The translations under genes and the position numbers were made by a program. This document shows, piece by piece, positions 19,836 through 29,312 of a stretch of DNA of 64,000 nucleotides. The notes under the pieces are model-generated. The model made no database searches, was not told the DNA's origin, and saw nothing but the letters and a program-made list of their open reading frames with translations. Source of the stretch: Ramlibacter tataouinensis (lineage in GTDB: Bacteria; Pseudomonadota; Gammaproteobacteria; Burkholderiales; Burkholderiaceae_C); assembly GCF_027941915.1 (NCBI RefSeq), contig NZ_CP116009.1, positions 4,402,001 to 4,466,000 of the forward strand, in the 5' to 3' direction. Position 1 is the first letter of the stretch. Each line of letters opens with the position of its first letter.

Positions 19836-20694
19836 GATGAAGGGGTCCATCACGCAGTCGTGGCCGAAGGCCATGGTGACGCCGGCGGCCATCAGCTCCG
19901 GCACGCGCGTCATCCCGCGCCGCTTGGGATACGTGTCATGCCGCCCCTGCAGCGTGATGTTGATTAGCGGGTTGGCCACAACGCTCACGCCGCTCTCTGC
20001 GATCAGCGTTAGCAGCTTGCTCAAGTAGCCGTTGTCCATGCTGTGCATGGAGGTGCAGTGGCTGCCGTTCACGCGGCCCTGCAGGCCCAGGCGCTGCGCT
20101 TCGAAGGCCAGCGTTTCGATGTTGCGTGACAGCGGGTCGTCGGTTTCGTCGCAGTGCATGTCCACCGGCAGGCCGCGCTCGGTGGCGATATCGCACAGCA
20201 GCTTCACGCTGGCCGCGCCCTCGGCCGTGGTGCGCTCGTAGTGCGGGATGCCGCCCACCACGTCCACGCCCAGGTCCAGCGCCTTCTTCAGGCTGTCGAC
20301 GCCGCCTTTTGTGCGTAGCAGGCCATCCTGCGGAAAGGCCACCAGTTGCAGGTCGAGGTAGGGCGCCACGCGCTTCTTGACCTCCAGCATGGCCTGCACC
20401 GTCAGCAGGCTCGGGTCGCTGGTGTCCACGTGGCTGCGGATGGCCAGCAGCCGCGCGCCACGGCCCAGTCGCGGTAGGCGAGGGTGCGCTCGATGAGGTC
20501 CTCGGCCGTGAGCTGCGGCTTGAGTGCGGATCGCAGAAGTGCGGGCTGAGCAGCTGGCCGTTGGCGTCCACCGTCTCGTGCGCGAGTGTCTGCAGCCCGG
20601 GCGTGACCTCGACGATGGTGTCGCCCTGCACAGCCACCGACATGCCGGTGCGGCCGTCGGGCAGGGTGGCGTTGGTGATGAGCAGGTCGAGCAT
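19836..20694 (-). pseudogene. Broken cytosine deaminase-like amidohydrolase
   Basis: The ATG at 20694 begins MLDLLITNATLPDG and continues to LLSPHFCDPH. There the metal-site segment is lost and the frame changes to LKPQLTAEDLIERTLAYRDWAVARG. Near 20,460 the frame changes again to LAIRSHVDTSDPSLLTVQAMLEVKK..., which runs well through DMHCDETDDPLSRNIETLAFEA and GSHCTSMHSMDNGYLSKLL to FGHDCVMDP. It stops matching at about 19,840, where the last ~100 residues should follow. So there is at least one internal deletion, one frameshift and a missing 3' end. Intact relatives deaminate cytosine or related pyrimidines or triazines. Truncation beside the foreign island suggests loss during its insertion. 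Confidence 0.8.
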
Positions 20695-20794
20695 GGTGGC
20701 ACCAGAATAGTCCGTTGCCGGGCTGCCGGGGCGCGGAACCAATGGCCACGCTTCCCGGACCAAACCATGTCAACCCAGGACAGGGACGAGCACC

Positions 20795-21295
20795 ATGATG
20801 ACGCGTCGAAGCGCATGGATGGCCCTGGCGGGCGCAGCCGTCGGGCTGCGTTCGCTGTGGGGCAGCAGTGCCACCCACGCCGCGCATGCGGCACCTGCAC
20901 GCGACGTCGTGCACACCGAGGCCGAGTGGCGCAAGCTGCTCACGCCTGCCCAGTTCGACGTGCTGCGCAAGGCCGGCACCGAGCGGCCCTTCAGCAGTCC
21001 GCTGGACAAGGAAAAGCGCGCTGGCATCTACAGCTGTGCCGGCTGCCAGCAGCAACTGTTCTCGTCCAGGACCAAGTTCGAGAGCGGCACCGGCTGGCCC
21101 AGCTTCTACGAGCCGCTGTCGAAGGCGGTGGTCGACGAGCAGAGCGACAGCACCTTCGGCATGGTGCGCACCGAGGTGCTGTGCCACCGCTGCGGCGGCC
21201 ACCTGGGCCATGTGTTCGATGACGGGCCCAAGCCCACCGGCCTGCGCTATTGCATGAACGGCCTGGCGCTGGCGTTCACGCCGGGCGCCGCCTGA
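20795..21295 (+). CDS. msrB: Exported peptide-methionine (R)-S-oxide reductase MsrB
   Basis: 166 residues. An N-terminal signal with a twin-arginine look ([15 protein letters not shown]) suggests export, possibly by Tat. The MsrB domain (~38-160) has the zinc pairs Cys81/Cys84 (CAGC) and Cys130/Cys133 (CHRC), GTGWPSF, and the catalytic Cys153 in RYCMNG; the more usual motif is RYCxNS. It reduces methionine-R-sulfoxide in proteins. msrA follows 11 bp later, so the two form an operon covering both sulfoxide epimers. A GGAACC hexamer at 20735 could be part of an ECF-type promoter, but the -10 is unclear. Confidence 0.92.
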   Translation: MMTRRSAWMALAGAAVGLRSLWGSSATHAAHAAPARDVVHTEAEWRKLLTPAQFDVLRKAGTERPFSSPLDKEKRAGIYSCAGCQQQLFSSRTKFESGTGWPSFYEPLSKAVVDEQSDSTFGMVRTEVLCHRCGGHLGHVFDDGPKPTGLRYCMNGLALAFTPGAA

Positions 21296-21306
21296 AAGGA
21301 GTGGCC

Positions 21307-22008
21307 ATGAAGACAAGTTCGTTGATGCTGGGCGCCACCGCGGTGGCGCTGGCGGCCTGGGGTATTCTCGGCAGCGGCGTCGCGGCCGAGAAGGCGGTGC
21401 CGCTGCCGCCACCGGCACAGGACCTGCGGGTCACGGCGCCGACCGACACGGCGGTTTTCGCCGGCGGCTGCTTCTGGGGCGTGCAGGCCGTGTTCCAGCA
21501 CACCCGCGGCGTGCTCAACGCGGTGTCGGGCTACGCGGGCGGTGACCAGGCCAGCGCGAACTACAACGCGGTGAGCATGGGAACCAGCGGCCATGCCGAA
21601 TCGGTGCAGGTCACCTTCGATCCCAGGCAGGTCACGTACGGGCAACTGCTGCAGGTCTACTTCTCGGTGGCGCACGACCCGACCACGGTGAACCGGCAGG
21701 GGCCGGATGCCGGGCCGCAGTACCGCTCGGCGCTGTTCTACCGCGATGCCGACCAGAAGCGCGTGGCCGAAAGCTACATCGCGCAGCTCGATGCGGCCAA
21801 GGTGTTTCCGTCGAAGATCGTCACGCAGGTGGTACCGCTCAAGGGCTTCTACCCGGCCGAGGCCTACCACCAGGACTACGCGACGCGGCATCCCGATTCG
21901 CCGTACATCGCCACCTTCGACCTGCCCAAGGTCGCCAACCTGCAGACCACGCTGCCGCAGTTCTATCGCGACAAGCCGGTCCTGGTGTCGGCCCAAGGCA
22001 AGGGCTGA
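21307..22008 (+). CDS. msrA: Exported peptide-methionine (S)-S-oxide reductase MsrA
   Basis: 233 residues from the ATG at 21307, preceded by AAAGGAG; longer forms would overlap msrB. A hydrophobic signal peptide (MLGATAVALAAWGILGSGVAA) is followed by the MsrA domain. The catalytic Cys55 is in GGCFWG, then GYAGG, HAESVQVTFDP, and DPTTVNRQGPDAGPQYRSALFY, all classic MsrA motifs. It reduces methionine-S-sulfoxide. With the neighbouring exported MsrB it forms a periplasmic repair pair made of separate proteins, unlike the fused PilB form. Confidence 0.93.
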   Translation: MKTSSLMLGATAVALAAWGILGSGVAAEKAVPLPPPAQDLRVTAPTDTAVFAGGCFWGVQAVFQHTRGVLNAVSGYAGGDQASANYNAVSMGTSGHAESVQVTFDPRQVTYGQLLQVYFSVAHDPTTVNRQGPDAGPQYRSALFYRDADQKRVAESYIAQLDAAKVFPSKIVTQVVPLKGFYPAEAYHQDYATRHPDSPYIATFDLPKVANLQTTLPQFYRDKPVLVSAQGKG

Positions 22009-22115
22009 ATCACCAGCACCGCAGGCAGCAGGCGGTCCGCTTCGGCCCGCAGCGCGTGCGCGCGCTGGCGCAGCGCGTCCGCCGCACGCCATGGTCAGCA
22101 TGCCGCTTGAGTGGC

Positions 22116-22149
22116 GCAACTTTCCGCGGCGGCGAGCACCGCCTAGACT
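22116..22149 (+). promoter_or_regulatory. Candidate ECF-sigma promoter of the cupin gene
   Basis: GCAACTTT at 22116-22123 and CCTAGACT at 22142-22149 are 18 bp apart, 31 bp before the cupin ATG. The pair resembles AACTT/GTCTA-type promoters read by ECF sigma factors in Burkholderiales. This is pattern matching by eye. The region 22009-22115 before it holds no gene that can be supported. Confidence 0.3.
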
Positions 22150-22179
22150 GGATTTCCACGACACGCTCCAGGAGCCGCC

Positions 22180-22608
22180 ATGAGTTCGCACGCTCGCTTC
22201 CCAAGTGCCCTTGCCGCGCTCGTCCTGCTCGGCTGCCCGGTGGCCGATGCCGCCGCGCCGCCCAATGAGGCGGGGCTGGCAAAACCCCAGCAGGTGCTGT
22301 CGGAAACCGTCGAGCAGATGCCGCGCGGCGAGCGCCAGCAGGTGCGCGTGTTCACGGCCACCTTCCAGCCCGGCGACCGCACGGTGTTCCACACGCATCG
22401 TTCGCCGGTGACCGTCTATGTGCTGGAAGGCGAGTTCACGCTCGAGCTGGAGGGCCGCGCACCGATGGTGGTGCGGGCGGGCCAAGCCTACGTGGAGCCG
22501 CCCCGGATCGCGATGACCGGCTTCAACCGCAGCGCCACCGCCCCCCTGAAGGTGGTGATCTTCTACGTGAGCGATCCCGCCACGCCATTCCTGGACCCGG
22601 TGCGTTGA
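22180..22608 (+). CDS. Exported small cupin-domain protein
   Basis: 142 residues with an AGGAG site 5 bases before the ATG. A signal peptide (FPSALAALVLLGCPVADAAA) precedes a single cupin barrel. The two cupin motifs are visible: GDRTVFHTHRSPVTVYVLEGEFTLE (motif 1) and GQAYVEPPRIAMTGFNRS (motif 2), the second with a poor metal set. Cupins of this type bind metal or small ligands; the function is unknown. Its place after msrBA and its secretion hint at an envelope stress role, which is inference. Confidence 0.8.
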   Translation: MSSHARFPSALAALVLLGCPVADAAAPPNEAGLAKPQQVLSETVEQMPRGERQQVRVFTATFQPGDRTVFHTHRSPVTVYVLEGEFTLELEGRAPMVVRAGQAYVEPPRIAMTGFNRSATAPLKVVIFYVSDPATPFLDPVR

Positions 22609-22623
22609 CCGGGGCCGGGCCCG

Positions 22624-23253
<630 letters not shown>

Positions 23254-23300
23254 GGGAGATGCTTGTTCTGAAAAGAGTGCACCGAATATAGCGAGGCGAC

Positions 23301-24569
23301 TCAGAACACCGTGCCGTCGCTGTGCACCTGCAACGGCGGCAGGCCGTTGCGGGCGCGCCCGGCGAGTTCGCGCCCGGCGGCCCAGGTGCCGCCTTCCAGC
23401 ACCCCGGCCAGCGGCAGCTGGTCCGGCGACAGCGACAGTTCGGAGCGCACCAGCCCGGCCAGCTCGTCAATCAGCGCCACGGTGAGCGCGCGCCACTCGA
23501 CGATGATCTCGTCGCCCGGATGCCAGACGGTGCGCGCCGCTTCCGGTTCGCGCAACTGCAGCACGCCGCTGTCGATCAGCAGGCCGCCGTTGCGGTATTC
23601 GGGCAGGGCCGTGAGACGCTCCAGGCCGCGCACCTGCACGCCAACCCAGGTGAACGGCTCCAGCAGCGAGTAGGTGATCCACTGCGTGAGCTTGTGGAAC
23701 GGCACCCACCCGTCGGATTCCGCATCGCCGCGCACGGCGCCATGGCGCCACACGTCGCCCAGCGGCACGCCGCCGATGCGGGTGCCCAGCGGCCAGATGC
23801 CGGACAGCGACACCAGCAGCTGCGACAGGATGTCGTGGGCGTCGACGTCGGCCGAGGGCGGGATGCCGCCCTCGGCGCCGATCAGCAGATCGAAGATCCC
23901 GGCCGGCCGGCCGGGATCGCCGAACACTTCGGGCTGCTCCTGGAGCGCCTCGCCCAGGCGGCGCAGCAGCACGGCGCGGCCCTGCAGCCCGACCAGCGGG
24001 TTGGCCTCGCCGACCTGCAGCACCTGGGCCAGCCGGTCGGTCACCAGCGAGCGCAGGCCTTCGGCGTCGGCCTGCAGCGGGCGCAGCCTGTCGCTGGAGA
24101 ACATGCCGCCGGTGAAGGCATGGAAGCTGGCCACGGCCAGCCCTTCGGAGCGGGTGTAGGTCTGGCCGCTGGCCGCATCGACGTACTTCCAGTCGCTGCC
24201 GGCGCCGGCATCGAGCAGCACGCTGACCACCGTCAGGTCGATCATCGCCCGCGCCCGGGTCGCCGGCGGCACGTCGCCCAGCAGCGCTTCCAGCTGGCCG
24301 CGGCGGTCGACGCCGCCGGCCTCGAAGTGGCGCCAGCGGCTGTGCAGCGGCACCTGCAGCCCCGGATAGCGCCGGCGCGTCGCGGCGGCGACTTCGGCGG
24401 CGGCGGCGCGCATGCGGCCATCGTCCACCGTGAACCAGGCGGAATGGCCGACGCGGGCCCGGTCCAGCAGCTGGCCGCAGCGCTCGCGCACGGTGGTGGT
24501 GGAACGCAGGATGGTGGCGGCGACCTCGGCCTGCGAGACCTCGTGCACGAATTCGTTCTGCCCGCTCAC
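23301..24569 (-). CDS. URC4/Urg3 family uracil catabolism protein (DUF1688)
   Basis: 422 residues from a GTG start. I recognise the DUF1688 (URC4/urg3) family from [14 protein letters not shown] near residue 75, the block [39 protein letters not shown], and the C-terminal [13 protein letters not shown] with [13 protein letters not shown]. In the yeast Lachancea kluyveri, URC4 is required for the URC uracil-degradation pathway, but its reaction is not securely known. It lies between URC1 and upp with short gaps (47 bp and ~58 bp), supporting one operon. Confidence 0.88.
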   Translation of the reverse strand: MSGQNEFVHEVSQAEVAATILRSTTTVRERCGQLLDRARVGHSAWFTVDDGRMRAAAAEVAAATRRRYPGLQVPLHSRWRHFEAGGVDRRGQLEALLGDVPPATRARAMIDLTVVSVLLDAGAGSDWKYVDAASGQTYTRSEGLAVASFHAFTGGMFSSDRLRPLQADAEGLRSLVTDRLAQVLQVGEANPLVGLQGRAVLLRRLGEALQEQPEVFGDPGRPAGIFDLLIGAEGGIPPSADVDAHDILSQLLVSLSGIWPLGTRIGGVPLGDVWRHGAVRGDAESDGWVPFHKLTQWITYSLLEPFTWVGVQVRGLERLTALPEYRNGGLLIDSGVLQLREPEAARTVWHPGDEIIVEWRALTVALIDELAGLVRSELSLSPDQLPLAGVLEGGTWAAGRELAGRARNGLPPLQVHSDGTVF

Positions 24570-24627
24570 GGGACGACCCTCCGTCCGGCGCGCGGCGGCT
24601 CGAGCATTCCGGTGCGCCGCTGCCGGT

Positions 24628-25896
<1,269 letters not shown>

Positions 25897-25958
25897 GGCG
25901 GGCTCCTCAAAGAAGAGACTTTAGCCCTCGCCGCCGGCCCCGTGGGCCGCCGATGGGG

Positions 25959-27287
25959 CTATTCGGTGCGCTGCGCCGCCGGCGGCAGGCGCGCACGGCG
26001 CAGCTTTTCCACCTCGCGCAGGTAGGCGGCCATGTAGTAGCGGTTGAACAGCTGCTCGGTCCACTCCGGCAGCTGCTGCGACTTCTTCTCGTAGTGGGCG
26101 GTGTACAGGTCCCACAGGCGGGCGTTGTCCACCAGCGCCGTCATGCTGATCCTGCCCTTGAGCAGCGTGCCGCGCAGCTTGGCGGGGTCGAACTCCCGGA
26201 TCGCTCCCTCCGCCAGGCCGCGCGCGGCGGTGCGCAGCGAAGCCTCGTGCGAGCGGGCATCGTCGGCGACCTCCTGCAGCGCCTTGCGGGCCGGCGCGTA
26301 GCTGCCCACGCCGTCGGGCGTGAACAGCAGGTACTGCAGCATCTCCTGCAGCGGCAGGCCGCCCTTGAGCGGGTTGTTCTCCCGGGCGCCCAGCAGGGTC
26401 CTGTCCTCGGCCCGCATGTCGCGGCGCGCGCCCAGGCGCGAGCCCAGGTGGTCGCCCAGGCACTGGACGACGTGGCGCACCGAGGCGCCGAAGGTTTCCC
26501 AGTCGAAGTCGGCGTCGCCGGCCGGGGGCGGCACGCCCAGGCCGCGGCACAGGGCCTGCAGCGTGGTGTCGCCGACCTGGGTGCGATCGAAGCTGGGCGC
26601 GGCGCCCGCCGAGGGCGCCGGCGCCGGCGGGGCGTCCATCGGGATGTCCACGCCCGAGCGGCCGACGAAGGAGATCGAGAACGGATCGGGGCCGGCCATG
26701 TCGTCGGCCAGCCGCCAGGAGGTGGAGGAGGAAAACGGGTCGTCCGGCACCAGGCCGCTGGAAGGCGGGGCGGAATCCGCTACCGGGGCGGCCGCTGCCG
26801 GCGGGGTGGGGGCCGCTTGGGGCGCCGGCTTGGGCGCGTGCTGCGACAGCAGCTCGGCCCACGGGTCCGTGGCCGCGGCCGCCGTGTCCTTTTCCGGCGC
26901 CGAGAGCGTCACCGGGCCGGCCGGCACCGGGCGCGTGCCCATGCCGGAAAAACTGGTGGCGTCGAGGTCGACCGCCGCCGGCTCGGCCGAAACGATCAGC
27001 GAGTACGACCCGATCCGGGCCGACTCGCCATCGGCCAGTACGACCTCGTCGCCGGAGAAGTAGTCGCCGTGGTCGGTGTTGATGCCGTTGCCCGACAGCA
27101 CCTGCAGCCGGGCGCCGGCCTCGCTCCAGGCGATGGAGAGGTGGCGGCGCGAGACCAGGCGCTCGGTGTCGGGCAGGTAGACGGCGGCTTCCTTGTCCCG
27201 CCCGACCACGACGGCCGGGGTGGCGGGCTTGAGGGCGACCGTCTGCTCGAAGGCCGCGGGGCCGGAGAAGTGCAGGAGGAACGACAC
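25959..27287 (-). CDS. tagH: Type VI secretion-associated FHA protein (TagH/ImpI family)
   Basis: 442 residues from a GTG start. Residues ~1-100 are an FHA phosphothreonine-binding domain (VVVGRDKEAAVYLPDTERLVSRRHLSI, then SGNGINTDHG). A long P/A-rich linker (~105-205) follows. Residues ~215-430 match the C-terminal domain of T6SS FHA proteins: ALCRGLGVP, GARENNPLKGGLPLQEMLQYLLF, SLRTAARGLAEGAIREFDP, YEKKSQQLPEWTEQLFNRYYMAAY. In T6SS clusters, TagH-type proteins take part in phosphorylation-dependent control of assembly. No other T6SS gene is in this window; a membrane Ser/Thr kinase lies 10 kb away. It is divergent from the TPS operon. Confidence 0.82.
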   Translation of the reverse strand: MSFLLHFSGPAAFEQTVALKPATPAVVVGRDKEAAVYLPDTERLVSRRHLSIAWSEAGARLQVLSGNGINTDHGDYFSGDEVVLADGESARIGSYSLIVSAEPAAVDLDATSFSGMGTRPVPAGPVTLSAPEKDTAAAATDPWAELLSQHAPKPAPQAAPTPPAAAAPVADSAPPSSGLVPDDPFSSSTSWRLADDMAGPDPFSISFVGRSGVDIPMDAPPAPAPSAGAAPSFDRTQVGDTTLQALCRGLGVPPPAGDADFDWETFGASVRHVVQCLGDHLGSRLGARRDMRAEDRTLLGARENNPLKGGLPLQEMLQYLLFTPDGVGSYAPARKALQEVADDARSHEASLRTAARGLAEGAIREFDPAKLRGTLLKGRISMTALVDNARLWDLYTAHYEKKSQQLPEWTEQLFNRYYMAAYLREVEKLRRARLPPAAQRTE

Positions 27288-27453
27288 GCGATCGGGTAAT
27301 GGACGGGCAGCTCAGCGTGGGGTAGCGCCGCTGTCCAGGGCTACGAAAGTGTTCATCGGGGACCCCGTTGCGTCCGGCGGTCGGACCTCGTTCGCATCAT
27401 AGCTGTGCAGTGCTGCACGCCCGGATCTGTTGTCAAGCCCCCGAACGGGATAG

Positions 27454-27557
27454 CTTGTGCGATGTATACGACTGTCACAAGTTCAACTAATTGACACAAG
27501 AGTAAACGGATGTAAGAGTTCTAGCGATCCGGACAAGGCGCCCAAGAGGAGTAGGAA
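27454..27557 (+). promoter_or_regulatory. Leader and promoter region of the TPS operon
   Basis: The 270 bp between tagH and the TpsB gene is A+T-richer toward its right half. CTTGTG (27454-27459) and CACAAG (27476-27481) form a dyad around GTATAC. TGTCA (27473-27477) and TGACA (27492-27496) form a second, overlapping one. TTGACA at 27491-27496 is a perfect -35, but the -10 at the right spacing (TAAGAG) is poor, so activator dependence is possible. GAGGAGTAGGAA precedes the TTG start. Confidence 0.4.
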
Positions 27558-29258
27558 TTGATCAAGAAGAACTGGCTGGCTGCGGCTGCGGCCACCCTGT
27601 GCACGCTGCCCGTGCTGGCCCAACAGGTCCGGCCCGACGCGGGCACTTTGCTGGAGCCCAGGCAGTTGCCGGCCGTCCCGGCGCCCGGCGGAGCCCCCAC
27701 CACGGCGCTGCCGCCGGCCCCGGCCGCGGCGCCGTTCAACACCACGGTGAGGATGACGCCCGCGGCCTTCCGCATCCAGGGCAACACCCTGTACCCGGAA
27801 AGCGAGTTGCAGCCGCTGGTGGCCGAGTTCGTCGGCAAGACCACCGACATGGAAGGCCTGCTCAAGGCGGCGCAGGCGGTGCGTCGCTACTACCGCGAGC
27901 GGGGTTACCTGCTGACCGAGGCCTACCTGCCGGAGCAGCAGTTCCAGGCCACCGGCGGCACGGTGACCATCCAGGTGCTCGAAGCGCGCGTCGGCAAGGT
28001 CAACGTGCGCGTCGAGGACCCCGGCATTTCACAGTCGCTGGCCAGCGCCATCGTCCACACCCACCTGAAGGCGGGCGATGCCATCAGCGAGGCTTCCCTC
28101 GACAAGCCGGTGCTGCTGCTGCGTGACCTGATCGGCTTCGACGCCACGGCTTCGGTGGAGCCGGGCGCCAGCACCGGCGAGGCCGATGTCACGGTGATGG
28201 TCAAGTCCGCCGGCCCGAAGATGGACGGCTCCGTCGGCGCCGACAACTTCGGGGTGCGCAGCGCCGGCCAGAGCCGGGTGTTCGCCAGCGCCAACCTGAA
28301 CAACCCGACCGGCCGCGGCGACGTGCTCAGCGCGCGGGTGCAGATCAGCGAGCGCTCGGGCTCCGAGCTGTACCGCATCGGCTACAGCACCGCGCTGGGC
28401 GGCTACGCCACCAAGCTCGGGCTGAACCTCACCAAGACCGAATACGCGCTGGGCAAGCAGTTCGCCGCACTGGGCGCCACCGGCGAGGCCACCATCTACG
28501 GCATCTCGCTGACCCAGCCGATCATCCGCACGCGCAGCAGGAACCTGCTGGCGGCCGTCACGTACGAGCGCAAGGACCTGAGCGACCGCACCACCACGCC
28601 GCCCAGCAACGCCGATCGCCAGGTCGACTCGTTGCGCTTCAGCCTGCTGGGCAACTGGGTCGACGAAGCGCTGGGCGCTTCCTTCAACAGCTACGCGGCG
28701 CACCTGACCGTGGGCGACCTCGAGCTCGACCCGGCCACCCGCGCGCTGGACCAGGGCGCCACCGGGCTGCGCACCGCCGGCTCGTTCAACAAGCTGAACG
28801 TCGAATACCTGCGCACCACCTTCACCTCGGCGGCCGGCCGCCTGAGCGGCTCGTTCCAGGGGCAGCTGGCCTCCAAGAACCTGACCTCGGCCGAGAAGAT
28901 CGGCCTGGGCGGCCCCTCGGGCGTGCGCGGCTACCCCACGGGCGAAGCGGTGGGCGACAGCGGCGCCATCGTGCAGCTGGAATACAGCCACCAGCTGCCG
29001 CAATGGGGCTGGACCGCCGCCGTCCCGCTGCGCGCCAGCGTGTTCTACGACTGGGGCTACGTGAAGTTCAACCAGGACGGCGCGCCGTTCGCCGCGCAGG
29101 CGAGCGAGACGCTCAAGTCGCTCGGCGTGGGCCTGACCGCCGGCACCTTCGGCAACTGGCTGCTGACCACGCAACTGGCCTGGCGCCTGGACCGCGCGCC
29201 GGCCACCGACCCCGACAAGCGCCCGCGCGTGTGGGTGTCCCTGCAGAAGTGGCTGTAA
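27558..29258 (+). CDS. TpsB outer-membrane transporter (ShlB/FhaC/HecB family)
   Basis: 566 residues from a TTG start chosen because a strong GAGGAG site lies just upstream and the signal peptide MIKKNWLAAAAATLCTLPVLAQQ begins there. Two POTRA modules are visible (FRIQGNTLYPESELQPLVAEFVG...; VTIQVLEARVGKVNVRV). A 16-stranded barrel follows, with the conserved VRGYPTG loop motif at ~455 that marks the pore-inserting loop of the family. It ends with WVSLQKWL, an outer-membrane-type hydrophobic C-terminus. It translocates the TpsA protein encoded 54 bp downstream across the outer membrane. Confidence 0.92.
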   Translation: MIKKNWLAAAAATLCTLPVLAQQVRPDAGTLLEPRQLPAVPAPGGAPTTALPPAPAAAPFNTTVRMTPAAFRIQGNTLYPESELQPLVAEFVGKTTDMEGLLKAAQAVRRYYRERGYLLTEAYLPEQQFQATGGTVTIQVLEARVGKVNVRVEDPGISQSLASAIVHTHLKAGDAISEASLDKPVLLLRDLIGFDATASVEPGASTGEADVTVMVKSAGPKMDGSVGADNFGVRSAGQSRVFASANLNNPTGRGDVLSARVQISERSGSELYRIGYSTALGGYATKLGLNLTKTEYALGKQFAALGATGEATIYGISLTQPIIRTRSRNLLAAVTYERKDLSDRTTTPPSNADRQVDSLRFSLLGNWVDEALGASFNSYAAHLTVGDLELDPATRALDQGATGLRTAGSFNKLNVEYLRTTFTSAAGRLSGSFQGQLASKNLTSAEKIGLGGPSGVRGYPTGEAVGDSGAIVQLEYSHQLPQWGWTAAVPLRASVFYDWGYVKFNQDGAPFAAQASETLKSLGVGLTAGTFGNWLLTTQLAWRLDRAPATDPDKRPRVWVSLQKWL

Positions 29259-29312
29259 GCGCCGCCCAGCCCTGAACCGAACGAACCACCCGCGCCGTAC
29301 GAAAGAACGCCC

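Noticed and set aside
14399..20694. The island as a prophage or integrative element
   Set aside because: No integrase, transposase, structural phage gene, tRNA or clear flanking direct repeat can be seen; recombination into a shared gene explains it better.
22009..22115. Possible small gene between msrA and the cupin gene
   Set aside because: Frames there are short, Arg-rich and lack ribosome-binding sites; the region looks like a promoter spacer.
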